Source: Gemmatimonadota bacterium
Lineage (GTDB): Bacteria; Latescibacterota; UBA2968; GCA-2709665
Length of the DNA: 64,000 nt
NCBI GenBank assembly: GCA_028874335.1
Contig: JAPPJY010000070.1
Location: 1 to 64,000 of the forward strand
Direction of reading: 5' to 3'
Shown: one piece after another, positions 1 to 8,504 of the stretch
How the letters are laid out: the number at the start of each line of letters is the position of its first letter
Position numbering within the stretch: the first letter of the stretch is position 1
Notes under the pieces: model-generated
Databases searched by the model: none
Seen by the model: only the letters and a program-made list of their open reading frames with translations
What the model was told of the DNA's origin: nothing
Translations under genes and position numbers: made by a program

Positions 1-54
1 TCTTCGACCACAATGGCTCGGCCTCGCCTGCAGAGCGACTTTATCAACGGACTG
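1..54 (-). repeat. Dispersed repeat family A, copy 1 (cut by window edge)
   Basis: Reverse complement matches the first 54 bases of the elements at 28691 and 61489 with few changes. The rest of the copy lies outside the window. The upstream nucleotidyltransferase frame stays open through it. Confidence 0.85.
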
Positions 55-416
55 TCAGTATGGCGATCCCGGCTTGATCCATAAACCTTCAATCCACTAT
101 CCCTGACCGTGTCCGGATATGGATGTGTATCCAAATCGATAACATCCACAACCTTTCCGGTGGCATCTTCCAGCGCCTTCATGACGTCGAGGACGGATCC
201 TGAACATCCGCCGACAGCCACGTCGACGTCGGAATCCTCATTCCATCGATACTCAACGATAAGCGAACCCGTTACATAAGCCTCGCGAATGTCGTATTGA
301 CTCCGGACACGGTTGAGGGTCGCCGTTACCGTATCCAGGCATTCCTTTCTCTCGCGGCTTCGCTTCTCTCTTCGCTCTTTAAGCGCCCGATCAAATAGGC
401 TCGTATCAAACTTCAT
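1..416 (-). CDS. MNT-type nucleotidyltransferase domain protein, 3' end outside window
   Basis: Starts with ATG at 416 (MKFDTSLFDRALKERREKR) and stays open to the window edge. About 40 residues in there is a GS loop (AYVTGSL) followed by SDVDVAV, the GS-x(n)-DxD signature of the Pol-beta/MNT nucleotidyltransferase fold. Such small proteins often pair with HEPN partners as toxin-antitoxin or AMPylation modules; no partner is visible here because the gene runs off the edge. The fold seems to end near the VYGSSRD segment, about 115 residues in; the following residues are encoded by repeat family A (1-54). The original C-terminus has therefore probably been replaced or extended by repeat sequence. 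Confidence 0.65.
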   Translation of the reverse strand, partial: MKFDTSLFDRALKERREKRSRERKECLDTVTATLNRVRSQYDIREAYVTGSLIVEYRWNEDSDVDVAVGGCSGSVLDVMKALEDATGKVVDVIDLDTHPYPDTVRDSGLKVYGSSRDRHTDSPLIKSLCRRGRAIVVE

Positions 417-525
417 CTCGACTCCATAGCCGCTCGGACCTCGAGGGAACGACGATCGTTTTTTTACGCCCGCTTTGGCAGGCGTTTCGGATCTGGCGGT
501 CAGATTCGCCGATATGAGCAATCCC

Positions 526-1581
526 TCACCCGGCGGAAAGCACCGCCTGCATCATCGCCTTGATATAACCGAACTGGAAGGCAAACGCCTGTTCGAAGCT
601 CCCCGGCGCGCTGTGGCCCGGGGCGTGGTCCGGCACGACCATGTGCGGGTATCCGACGTCCTTCAGCGCCTGCATCAGCGTGTACATATTCATGTCGCCC
701 TCGTCGGGCCAGACTTCCTGGAACTTGTTGCGGCCGCCGAAGATATTCCGATAGTGGATCAGGTGGATCTTCTTCCGTTCACCGAAATAGCGGATGATAT
801 CCGGAACCTCCGTGGCGGGATCCTCGACGCTTTCGGCCATGCAGCCCAGGCAGAGATTCAGGCCGTGATAGGGACTGGGACAGATTTCGATAAACCGCTT
901 GAACCCCTCCGCCCCGCCCAGGACCCGATCCACGCCCCTGTACCCCGGCGGCAGCCACGGGTCGCACGGATGGCAGGCCATGCGGACCTTGCATTCCTCG
1001 GCGACGGGGATCACCCGCTCCAGGAAGAACGTCACCCGCTCCCAGTTCTCTTCAGCGGTCACCGGCTTGTCGTATCGCGGCGTATCGGCGTCTGCCTTCG
1101 AGAGATCCCACGTGGAATACCGGACGCCTCCTCGGCCCGGCGGCACACTCTCCGTTCGCTGGTTCTCCATTTCGCACAGGAAATACTTGATGGCGGGAAT
1201 CCCTGCTTCGGAAGTAGCCCGTACCATCCTGCAAACCCGTTCGATCTCCTTCTCCCCCTTCTTCCAGTTCCCCAGCATGTAGTTGGGCACCGATCCGCCG
1301 TCGTCGTTGAACTGATGGAGGGGCAGCGCCACCATTTCCAGATTTACGCCGTAAGAAGCGCACTTCTCGCGTTTCTGTGCGAGTTCCTCCGCATCCCAGC
1401 CCCGGTCGCGGTGGAAGGTGATGTCGTTCGCGGCCATATTGTTCACGCCGTGACGCGCGAGAAACGCCAGGTGCTCGTCGGTTGTGTCGAACCGCTGCGT
1501 GCCCACGTGCATGCGGGGATTGTCCGTGTCCCAGAGACCGTGAGGGTCCGACCTGCCGTTATCGGTTGATTCCGCTGCCAT
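526..1581 (-). CDS. Mannonate dehydratase-like (UxuA-family) TIM-barrel enzyme
   Basis: 351 residues. The ATG at 1581 is preferred over an upstream in-frame start because GGAGGGAGG lies about 9 bases before it. Seen: an RMACHPCDPWLPPG segment and GLNLCLGC, matching the metal-binding region of UxuA (usual motif HPDDPP), and a late HLIHYRN segment typical of the family. UxuA converts D-mannonate to 2-keto-3-deoxygluconate. The HPCDP variant means the exact substrate may differ. It follows an HpcH/HpaI aldolase gene by 82 bases on the same strand, so dehydration of a sugar acid followed by aldol cleavage is a sensible pair. Likely cytoplasmic; no signal peptide. Confidence 0.75.
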   Translation of the reverse strand: MAAESTDNGRSDPHGLWDTDNPRMHVGTQRFDTTDEHLAFLARHGVNNMAANDITFHRDRGWDAEELAQKREKCASYGVNLEMVALPLHQFNDDGGSVPNYMLGNWKKGEKEIERVCRMVRATSEAGIPAIKYFLCEMENQRTESVPPGRGGVRYSTWDLSKADADTPRYDKPVTAEENWERVTFFLERVIPVAEECKVRMACHPCDPWLPPGYRGVDRVLGGAEGFKRFIEICPSPYHGLNLCLGCMAESVEDPATEVPDIIRYFGERKKIHLIHYRNIFGGRNKFQEVWPDEGDMNMYTLMQALKDVGYPHMVVPDHAPGHSAPGSFEQAFAFQFGYIKAMMQAVLSAG

Positions 1582-1663
1582 CAGTAATTCGCCTCCCTCC
1601 GGCCCGCAACGCAACGACTGCGGACCCGTTGAATGCGTTCTGCCAACCGCGCCGTCCCCGACT

Positions 1664-2455
1664 TCACGCGCCTTCCAGCACCCGCCGCATTCCCTCACCA
1701 TTTGTCCGGAACCAATCCATCAGAATGCTGACGTCCGTTCCGATACAGAAGTGTTTCACGCCCATATCCAGGTAGCGCCTGGCCTGGTCCGGCGCGCTGA
1801 TCTCCGCCCGCGGCGCAACGCCCATTTTCAATGACGTCTCGATGACGAACTTCTCCGCCTCCCTGACTCTCTCGGATCCGTATTCGCCCGGATGGCCGAT
1901 ACTCATCGAAAAGTCCCCCGGGCCGAACTGTACCATATCCAGGCCGCCCACGGCCAGGATCGCCTCCAGATTCTCCACCGCCGGCGCTTTTTCGATCATG
2001 ACGGCGATGACGACGTCTTCCATGGCATCGACGAACTCCGGCAGGCCGCCGGCCATCCCGAACCCCATGGTGCGTCGCATGCTCGCCCCGTGCTGCCCGC
2101 CGGTCTTCGGCGTCTCGGCGCGCACCGCGTTCACGCACTCGCGGGCGTCGGAGACGTTCCGCACGTCGGCGAAAAGCACATTCTGGATGCCCGCGCCGAT
2201 CGCCCGGGAAGCCAGGTGCGACCTCGGCTCCTGTTCCACCTTGATCATGGATGACATATCGTAGAGCTCGATCGCCCGGGCGAGGTTTTCGAACGTATGC
2301 AGGTCGTACGGCGCGTATTCCGATACGTATTCCACGTAATCGTACATTCCCGTAAGCCCTACGAGTTCCATAACCGTCGGCCAGGGGCTGTGTACGTGGG
2401 TCCCGATACTCGGCTTGTCCGCCTTCAACAACTCACTCAGTCTGTTTCTGCGCAT
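1664..2455 (-). CDS. HpcH/HpaI-family aldolase (2-keto-3-deoxy sugar acid type)
   Basis: 263 residues from the ATG at 2455 (MRRNRLSELLK), which has GGAGG about 8 bases upstream; a longer in-frame extension lacks such a site. Seen: an early THVHSPWPTVMELVG segment and the metal/substrate region IEKAPAVENLEAIL followed by VQFGPGDFSMS, the family's IExxxAxxNxxxI and GPxDLxxS motifs. Class II pyruvate aldolases of this family cleave 2-keto-3-deoxy acids to pyruvate plus an aldehyde using a divalent metal. Position just before the mannonate-dehydratase-like gene supports cleavage of its keto-deoxy product. Alternative: a citrate-lyase-beta-like enzyme. Confidence 0.8.
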   Translation of the reverse strand: MRRNRLSELLKADKPSIGTHVHSPWPTVMELVGLTGMYDYVEYVSEYAPYDLHTFENLARAIELYDMSSMIKVEQEPRSHLASRAIGAGIQNVLFADVRNVSDARECVNAVRAETPKTGGQHGASMRRTMGFGMAGGLPEFVDAMEDVVIAVMIEKAPAVENLEAILAVGGLDMVQFGPGDFSMSIGHPGEYGSERVREAEKFVIETSLKMGVAPRAEISAPDQARRYLDMGVKHFCIGTDVSILMDWFRTNGEGMRRVLEGA

Positions 2456-2562
2456 GCGATAACCTCCGCGTGTTCCTTCGTCGTTTACTGTCTGACTGTC
2501 GTTCGTATCGACCATTGACGTTGGCGGCCGTCTCGAACAAGGGCCGTCGCCAACACGGCTGC

Positions 2563-3309
2563 TCATCCAAACGGCTTCAGGGCGCGAATCTGTCGAACGT
2601 GTCCGGCCACCTCATCCGCGGATGCGTCCAGCATTCGCTCGCCGTCCTCCGCGCTCGCCACCGTGGGGTCGCCAACGCCGCCGTGCCGCGTGCGCTGATC
2701 GAAACGGTAGTAGGACGCCACGCCCGGCACCCGCATCCCGTCGCGCTCGCCATCGGCGTCCAGCCTGTCCGTTCGCACGAGATCGGGACGGATCGCCAGG
2801 ATCATCGACGTCTCCGTTTCGCCGGCGTGCCCGGACCCACCGGAACCCAGTTGGCGTATTTTGTCCAACGCGCCGCCGGAGGCCCACGCCCAGCGCGAGT
2901 AGAACTCCACTTCGCCGTCGGGGTACCGTTCCATCAGCCGCTGCAGCAGCACCGAGACATTCGCGCCGTTTCCGCCGTGGCTGTTCTGAATCAGAATCTT
3001 CCGGAACCCGTGCCCCACCACCGACGCCACGATGTCCATCATCAGGAGCAGGTGCGTCTCGGACACGGCGCTCACCGTGCCGGGATAGCGTATGTGATGC
3101 TGGGAGTACCCCAGCCACTGCACGGGCAGCACGAGTACGTCGTCCGGGCAGCGTACGTGCACCCGCCTGGCCACCTCGCCGCCGATCAGACTGTCGGTAA
3201 ACACGGGAAGATGCAGGCTGTGCTGCTCGCATGAGGCCACGGGCATCAGTACCACGATATCCCGTGGCAGGGCGTCGATCTCGGGGGACGTCATTTCAGC
3301 CAGAATCAT
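2563..3309 (-). CDS. Creatininase-family amidohydrolase
   Basis: 248 residues. The ATG at 3309 is favoured because AGGTGG lies about 6-11 bases upstream; a GTG at 3318 would overlap that site. Seen: PVASCEQHSLHLPVFTD near the N-terminus (family EQHGPHLPxxTD, metal ligands Glu/His/Asp), NSHGGNG in the middle, and HAGETETSMIL (family HAGExETS). All metal-binding residues appear present. The family includes creatinine amidohydrolase and hydrolases acting on other cyclic amides such as the archaeal FAPy deformylase, so the substrate is open. The gene is about 100 bases upstream of the aldolase gene on the same strand, probably one operon. Confidence 0.8.
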   Translation of the reverse strand: MILAEMTSPEIDALPRDIVVLMPVASCEQHSLHLPVFTDSLIGGEVARRVHVRCPDDVLVLPVQWLGYSQHHIRYPGTVSAVSETHLLLMMDIVASVVGHGFRKILIQNSHGGNGANVSVLLQRLMERYPDGEVEFYSRWAWASGGALDKIRQLGSGGSGHAGETETSMILAIRPDLVRTDRLDADGERDGMRVPGVASYYRFDQRTRHGGVGDPTVASAEDGERMLDASADEVAGHVRQIRALKPFG

Positions 3310-3405
3310 GTCTTCCACCTTTCGCGGACGAACGCCGGCGCCAACGATGCGATTGCGCCGAAATCACGTGTACCCGTCGCAATTGTCAGGACGGACAATA
3401 AACGC

Positions 3406-4422
3406 CTAACGCCCAAATGCATCAAGCACATTCTGCACACACGCGCCAATGCTGTCCAGGTCGTATCCGCCCTCCTGTACCAGCAGCGTTGGCAGGTCCG
3501 CCCGGGCGAGTCGACGTCCGATTGTCTCGAATGCGGAGACCGGCAGGTCGAACTTGCCAAGCGGGTCTTCCCGGCAGGCGTCCACGCCCAGCGAAACCAC
3601 CAGGAAGGCGGGCGCGAACCGGTCCACCTCGTTCAGCGCCCGGTCCAGCGCCTCCAGATACCGCGTTTCATCCGACCCGATGGCAAGCGGCAGGTTCACG
3701 TTCAGTCCGAGACCGGCGCCTGTACCGGTCTCATCCGTGTGTCCGCTGAACCAGGGATACTCGCAGTCCGGGTCCGCGTGGATAGAAACAAACAGAACCG
3801 CTTCCGACCCGTAGAAGATCGACTGCGTCCCGTTCCCGTGGTGATAGTCCACGTCCAGTACAGCCACGCGACCGGCCGCACAAAGATATTTCGCTGCGGC
3901 GGCGGCGTGGTTCAGGTAGCAGTAGCCGCCATAGAGATCGCCCGCCGCGTGATGCCCGGGAGGACGGCAGAGCGCGTAGACCGAGTTTTCGTCCTCCAGC
4001 AGCATCGCCGCGCCGGACAGCGCGCAGTACGCGGCCTCGCGAGCCGCCGTGAAGGTGTTCTCGAGGATCGGGGTCTGCGTTTCGAAGCCATAGTACCCCG
4101 CCTGATGTACGAGATCGCGGGGCCTGCAGGACGACGCGCGCGCCGCGAACGTGTCGGGGATCAGTCCGGTTTCGCCGGCTCCACCCCGATCCACCCACGC
4201 CGTGTGGACGTGCTCCAGGAAGCGCAGATAGCCCGCGTCGTGAACGGCACGGATGGCATCCATCGAGAACGTCCGCGGCGGCATCACTTCGTGTCTGCCC
4301 TGAATCGCGCGAAGAATCGCCTCGGCCCGCGCCGGGACTTCCGGATTGGGCCTCAGCGCGCCTCCGATGAACTGATCGCGCGGCGCATGGCGTTTGTGGT
4401 CCGGTGAATAGATGACTTTCAT
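3406..4422 (-). CDS. aphA: Histone deacetylase family / acetylpolyamine amidohydrolase
   Basis: 338 residues, very close to the length of bacterial acetylpolyamine amidohydrolases. Seen: CRPPGHHA with the paired histidines at 157-158, DVDYHHGNGTQ with zinc ligands Asp192 and His194, LGVDA with zinc ligand Asp281, and EGGY with the transition-state tyrosine at 320. The zinc enzyme removes acetyl groups from acetylated polyamines or related amines; class II HDAC-like lysine deacetylation is the alternative. AGGATG precedes the start. It heads the minus-strand run with the creatininase-like gene, so amide hydrolysis may be a theme of the operon. Symbol used by analogy. Confidence 0.85.
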   Translation of the reverse strand: MKVIYSPDHKRHAPRDQFIGGALRPNPEVPARAEAILRAIQGRHEVMPPRTFSMDAIRAVHDAGYLRFLEHVHTAWVDRGGAGETGLIPDTFAARASSCRPRDLVHQAGYYGFETQTPILENTFTAAREAAYCALSGAAMLLEDENSVYALCRPPGHHAAGDLYGGYCYLNHAAAAAKYLCAAGRVAVLDVDYHHGNGTQSIFYGSEAVLFVSIHADPDCEYPWFSGHTDETGTGAGLGLNVNLPLAIGSDETRYLEALDRALNEVDRFAPAFLVVSLGVDACREDPLGKFDLPVSAFETIGRRLARADLPTLLVQEGGYDLDSIGACVQNVLDAFGR

Positions 4423-4589
4423 CGCATCCTGTTATGGTTATTCAATCGTCATTCGGTTGGTTTTTTAGGAATCGGTGGGGGATCCACGTGCATGGCACGA
4501 AGATTCATCCGGCGTTTCGTTATATTTCAGGCATAATGCATGAAGAAAATACTTCTTTCGCGTGTCTTAGTCTATAAAGGGACCCTGCT

Positions 4590-5735
4590 ATGAACAATGA
4601 CGCGCACCTGATCCAACAGATTCTGACGGGTGATTCGCGAGCGCTCGAGCAACTCATTCGTAAGCACCAGGCGTCCGTTTACTCCCAATCGCTCTATTGG
4701 ATGAGAAATCCCGAAGATGCGCGGGAAGTCGTTCAGGACGTCTTCCTCAAGGCGTATCAGAACCTGGCTTCACTGAGACGGCCTGAGCGTTTCGAGGCGT
4801 GGCTGCGTCAGATTGCCCGTAACGAATGCCGGAACCGTCTGCGCAACAGACAACCCGGCGCACGGCCCCTCACCCGGGAGGAACCCGCTATCGATCAGTC
4901 CGCTGAAGCACGGCTGATTCGAGATGAGACGATTGGTAGAGCTATTTCCGCCATTGACAGGCTGCCCGCACTGGAACGCGACCTCCTCAAATCCCGCTAT
5001 CTGGACGAGATTCCCTATGCGGACCTGCAAAAAATCCACGGCCTTTCGTATAAGGCCCTGACGATGCGCATACTCAGAGCCAAACGCAAGGTTCGTACTC
5101 AACTCGAGCGCAACTTCGCCGATTTCCAGGTCACGCCCGACGAAGATGCCATATCGCCGGCAGCCGTTCCTTACCCGACATCGAAACATCCGCAGAAAGG
5201 AGAACCCGCCATGCCTCACACACCCTTTGAATTCACTGCGCCGTATGCCGCGAAAAAAGACGGCAAGTTCGGGTACATCGACAAAAACGGGGAAATGATC
5301 ATCCCGCCCCAGTTCGAGAGGGCCCTGGGCTTTGTGGAAGGTCTTGGACGCGTGGGCATTGGCGACAAACAGGGATATATCGACGAAACCGGGAAGTTCG
5401 TCATTCCCCTTAAATTCGACGAAGCCCACCCGTTCAGTGAAGGCCTCGCGGGCGCACGAATCGGGGAACGATTCGGCTTTATCGACAAATCCGGGGCGTT
5501 TGCGGTGCCGCCTCGTTACGTACAGGTCGAGCACTTCTCCGAAGGCATCGCCGCTGTCATGGAAAACGGCAAGTGGGGATACATCAATCGTATGGGCGAC
5601 ACCATTGCCGAACCCCAATTCACCACCTGCTGGCCGTTCAGCGACGGCGTTGCGCCGGTAATGGGAGACCGGAACTGCGGCTATATTGACAAGAATGGCA
5701 AACCCATCTATCTCTGGAATACCGGTTCTCAATAG
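4590..5735 (+). CDS. ECF sigma factor fused to C-terminal WG repeats
   Basis: 381 residues. Residues about 12-85 are sigma region 2 (DAREVVQDVFLKAYQNL, FEAWLRQIARNECRN) and 116-172 are region 4 (LPALERDLLKSRYLDEIPY, then a helix-turn-helix). A 35-residue linker leads to five WG-type repeats from about 215 on (KFGYIDKNGE, QGYIDETGKF, FGFIDKSGAF, KWGYINRMGD, CGYIDKNGKP). WG repeats are beta-rich ligand or protein binding modules, so the tail may act as a sensor or built-in regulator; that is inference. An ATG with its own ribosome site begins exactly at the WG part (5211), so a free repeat protein could also be made. No anti-sigma gene is adjacent. The gene ends 18 bases before the convergent ABC-F gene. 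Confidence 0.85.
   Translation: MNNDAHLIQQILTGDSRALEQLIRKHQASVYSQSLYWMRNPEDAREVVQDVFLKAYQNLASLRRPERFEAWLRQIARNECRNRLRNRQPGARPLTREEPAIDQSAEARLIRDETIGRAISAIDRLPALERDLLKSRYLDEIPYADLQKIHGLSYKALTMRILRAKRKVRTQLERNFADFQVTPDEDAISPAAVPYPTSKHPQKGEPAMPHTPFEFTAPYAAKKDGKFGYIDKNGEMIIPPQFERALGFVEGLGRVGIGDKQGYIDETGKFVIPLKFDEAHPFSEGLAGARIGERFGFIDKSGAFAVPPRYVQVEHFSEGIAAVMENGKWGYINRMGDTIAEPQFTTCWPFSDGVAPVMGDRNCGYIDKNGKPIYLWNTGSQ
5196..5213 (+). promoter_or_regulatory. Internal ribosome binding site and in-frame ATG inside the sigma-WG gene
   Basis: AAAGGAG followed 7 bases later by ATG at 5211, in frame as codon 208 of the fusion and exactly where the linker ends and the WG module starts (MPHTPFEF). Translation from here would give a separate WG protein of about 174 residues. 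Confidence 0.5.
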
Positions 5736-5753
5736 GTGTCTTCACGTCCGCCT

Positions 5754-7310
5754 CTACAACCTTTCGAGCCGCCCTTCGTCCAAAATATAGACCTCGTCCG
5801 CCACGCGGGAAATCAATCGCCGGTCATGGCTGACGACGAGGAATCCGCCGGGAAACGTCTCCAGCAGACCTTCCAGCACCTCCACGGACTCGATGTCCAG
5901 GTGCGTCGTTGGCTCGTCCAGGACCAGAAACTCCATCCGTTTCAGGATCATTTTCACGATTGCGCCTCGCATGCGCTCACCGTAACTCAGGGTTTGCACC
6001 GGACGGACCACCTTGTCGGCCTTCAGCCTGGCCGCGCCGAGGTACTGGCGTACCTCGCTCTCCCCGTATCCGGCATCGATGAAATTGTCCAGGAAAATCT
6101 CCCTTTCGTAAAATCCGTCCAGACCCTGCGTCAGATAACCCACCCTGGCGTTTGTATTGAAGTAGACGGCGCCCGAGTCGGGCGGCAGATTCCCCATCAT
6201 CACGTTCAGGAGCGTTGTCTTTCCGGCCCCGTTCGGGCCCATCAGCGCAATCCGGTCTCTGGTCTCCACCACGAGGTCCAGGGTCTCGAGGACCGGCTTG
6301 CCGCCCAGGCGCCTGCCTGCCGACTCCATCCTCGCCACGAGCCGCCGGTCCACCTCGTAGGGCGGGAAATTCAACCTGACTTTCTTTTCGATCCAGGGCT
6401 TCTCGTCCTCCAATGCGGCCCTGTGCCGTTCCAGGCGCCGTTCCATCGCCTTCCCGCCCTTGGTCACCTTTGCCGCCAGACGACGGCTGGACGAGTCTAT
6501 CGTCTCGTTCTCCCGGCTCGCCCCCCACGCCATGCGCCGGCGCATGGCCTCCTGGAGGCTGGAGATCTTCTTCCTGAGTGTCCTGGCTCTTTCCGACCGG
6601 TCGTGAAATTCCCGTTCCTTGTGTTCCAGGGCCGTGGAATAGCCGCCCCGGACCGAGAACAGGCTCCCCCGCTCCAGGTAGATCGTCCGATCCGCGACGT
6701 TGTCGATCAGCTCACGGTCATGACTCACGATCAATATGGCCCTTCCCCGTCGCTTTGCGAGACCGATGGCCTCCTCGAACGCCGTAATGCCCCGGATATC
6801 CAGATAGTTCAGCGGTTCGTCGAACAGCATCAGGTCCGGATCCAGCGCCAGCACTCCCGCCAGGTCCGCCTTTCTCTGCTGCCCGCGGGACATGCTCCGG
6901 TACCCCTGTTCCGTTTCCACTCCAAAATTCGCGGCATAGGCTCGAATTCGGTCTTCCCGCACGAACCCGCCCGACTCGTAGTAGTCCTGATAGTATTCGT
7001 GCCGCCCGTTCCGGATGCCCTTGTAGAGCCGAGCCAACTCAGGGTCAAAAGACAGCGCGCGCTCCATCGCCGACCCGTCCAGGTCCATCGGGCTTTCCTG
7101 ATGCACGCAGGCTGACGTAACCGACCTGTCCAGAGCGACCTCGCCCTTGAAATCCGTGATTTCCCCGGTAAGGCATTTCATCAGCGTGGTCTTGCCGCAT
7201 CCGTTTGCGCCCACCACCGCAACAGCCTCGCCGCCGTGAAGGCTGAACGAAATGCCGTCCAGCACGGATACGGCGCCGTAGGCAATACGTAAATCATGGA
7301 CCTGAAGCAT
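5754..7310 (-). CDS. ABC-F family ATPase (tandem nucleotide-binding domains)
   Basis: 518 residues from the ATG at 7310 (MLQVHDLRIAYG). Two ABC domains without membrane segments: first Walker A GANGCGKTT with degenerate signature MSRGQQ and LMLFDEPLNYLD, second Walker A GPNGAGKTT with signature LSYGE and LVLDEPTTHLD. Between them lies a charged, helix-rich linker (EREFHDRSERARTLRKKIS) like the P-site tRNA interaction motif of ABC-F proteins. Such proteins act on the ribosome, as translation factors or as ribosome-protecting antibiotic resistance factors of the Lsa/Vga/Msr kind. The linker is short to medium, and I cannot decide between housekeeping and resistance. A small Xre regulator lies 112 bases upstream on the same strand. 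Confidence 0.85.
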   Translation of the reverse strand: MLQVHDLRIAYGAVSVLDGISFSLHGGEAVAVVGANGCGKTTLMKCLTGEITDFKGEVALDRSVTSACVHQESPMDLDGSAMERALSFDPELARLYKGIRNGRHEYYQDYYESGGFVREDRIRAYAANFGVETEQGYRSMSRGQQRKADLAGVLALDPDLMLFDEPLNYLDIRGITAFEEAIGLAKRRGRAILIVSHDRELIDNVADRTIYLERGSLFSVRGGYSTALEHKEREFHDRSERARTLRKKISSLQEAMRRRMAWGASRENETIDSSSRRLAAKVTKGGKAMERRLERHRAALEDEKPWIEKKVRLNFPPYEVDRRLVARMESAGRRLGGKPVLETLDLVVETRDRIALMGPNGAGKTTLLNVMMGNLPPDSGAVYFNTNARVGYLTQGLDGFYEREIFLDNFIDAGYGESEVRQYLGAARLKADKVVRPVQTLSYGERMRGAIVKMILKRMEFLVLDEPTTHLDIESVEVLEGLLETFPGGFLVVSHDRRLISRVADEVYILDEGRLERL

Positions 7311-7422
7311 AGCCTCAACCCTTCGTATTCGGCTTGTTCTTCGTTCTGCGCGTGTTACCGGGTGGACGCCCCCCTGGCTGACCGCAGCCGGCGCCTTTCG
7401 CCGCACTGACACCCCCGTACCT

Positions 7423-7764
7423 TCATCGAGATGGAGGCACCGGTTGCGCGTCCTGAGGCGTCTGCCCCGTCCTGACAACGCCGACCTGATCCGAATCCGT
7501 ATCCCCCTCGCCTGACCCTTCGATCCGGCGCGGCAATTCCGGATTGGTCTCGGGCACGTACTCGATCAGGTCCTCGATCCGGCAGTCCAGCGCCCGGCAG
7601 AGCCCTTCCAGCGTCTCCAACCGGAACCCCTTCACCCGGTCCGACCGGTTATACAGCGCATCCACCGTCTGCCGCGACAGCCCCGCAAGACGCGCCAGCC
7701 GGGACACGCTGCGAATTCTCCGCCGCCACATCATGTCTTCGAGTTTGATCAGGATCACATTCAC
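7423..7764 (-). CDS. Small Xre/YozG-type helix-turn-helix regulator
   Basis: 113 residues. Start is GTG at 7764, chosen because AAGGAG lies 3 bases upstream. The first 70 residues fit the short Cro/C1 family: SVSRLARLAGLSRQTVDALYN is the helix-turn-helix, followed by LETLEGLCRALDCRIEDLIEYVP, the hallmark end of YozG-like regulators. The tail from about 72 is low-complexity and may be disordered. It sits upstream of the ABC-F gene in the same orientation, so it may regulate that gene and itself. A 13-base palindrome lies just before its start codon. Confidence 0.8.
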   Translation of the reverse strand: MNVILIKLEDMMWRRRIRSVSRLARLAGLSRQTVDALYNRSDRVKGFRLETLEGLCRALDCRIEDLIEYVPETNPELPRRIEGSGEGDTDSDQVGVVRTGQTPQDAQPVPPSR

Positions 7765-7785
7765 GTTCTCCTTTTGCTGAGAATG

Positions 7786-7798
7786 CTGTCCAGGACAG
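7786..7798. promoter_or_regulatory. Palindrome before the Xre regulator, possible operator
   Basis: CTGTCC-A-GGACAG is a perfect inverted repeat centred on one base, 22 bases upstream of the GTG start of the small regulator. Autoregulation by Xre proteins at such sites is common; here it is inference from position only. Confidence 0.3.
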
Positions 7799-8203
7799 AA
7801 GCCGACCTGGGACCGGTGTGCCTGTCGTTCCCGGGAGCGCTCTCAACAACGCGTCTCGACAGGTTCTTCTGATGAATTTACGTAAAGAATTCTTGTCGAT
7901 TATTATGAAAATCAGGACAAAATATAAAAATTTAAAGTCGAAATGACAAGAAATATATACAACATGTAAAACACAGTTCAGTGGACCTTCCCCCTAACCC
8001 CCTTCCTGAGAGGAAGGGAGAACGGCGATGGGTTAACGACCTGGGCATACATGTGTGCCGGGTGGCGATTTCCAATCAATAATGGTATCTATAGAAGACC
8101 GTCAAGATTACACCCAGCCTTTCTCCCTCTCTCCTGGTAGGAGAGAGGGCCGGGGAGAGAGGTCTGCGGGGAGCGGGGGCTTTTGAATTTGCCTTTAGCT
8201 GAT

Positions 8204-8256
8204 GGCTGACGGCTGATAGCTGACAGCTTTTTCTGAGAGGGCCGGGGAGAGAGGTC
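8204..8256 (+). repeat. 53-base direct repeat, copy 1
   Basis: Identical over 53 bases to 8452-8504. Begins with a GGCTGACGGCTGATAGCTGA core and ends in a purine-rich GGGGAGAGAGGTC segment. A shorter relative is at 8539-8571, and the 3' end of the following esterase gene also contains this type of sequence. Confidence 0.9.
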
Positions 8257-8451
8257 GCCAAAAGGCGGTGAGACGGGAGAGGTGAGACGGGAGAAGAAAT
8301 CCTTGCCCGATACTTTTTTCCTTCTTGCCGTCGGCACGAGAAGAACCCTTACAAGGCTGGAAATCTCTACCGTCTCACGTCTTGCGTCTCACCAGGTGGT
8401 GGGGCGGGGTGTGGTCCTCTACCGTCTACCGGCTTACGTCTACCCGCTTCT

Positions 8452-8504
8452 GGCTGACGGCTGATAGCTGACAGCTTTTTCTGAGAGGGCCGGGGAGAGA
8501 GGTC
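8452..8504 (+). repeat. 53-base direct repeat, copy 2
   Basis: Identical to 8204-8256; the intervening 195 bases contain GTCTCACC/GTCTACC-rich low-complexity sequence. Confidence 0.9.

Noticed and set aside
420-480. T-run and small hairpin considered as a terminator
   Set aside because: The T-run precedes the hairpin on the plus strand and reads as A on the minus strand, so neither strand has the stem-then-T order.
5736-7115. 459-residue open frame opposite the ABC-F gene
   Set aside because: Antisense shadow of a clear ABC-F gene in GC-rich DNA; Arg/Pro/His-rich composition without motifs.
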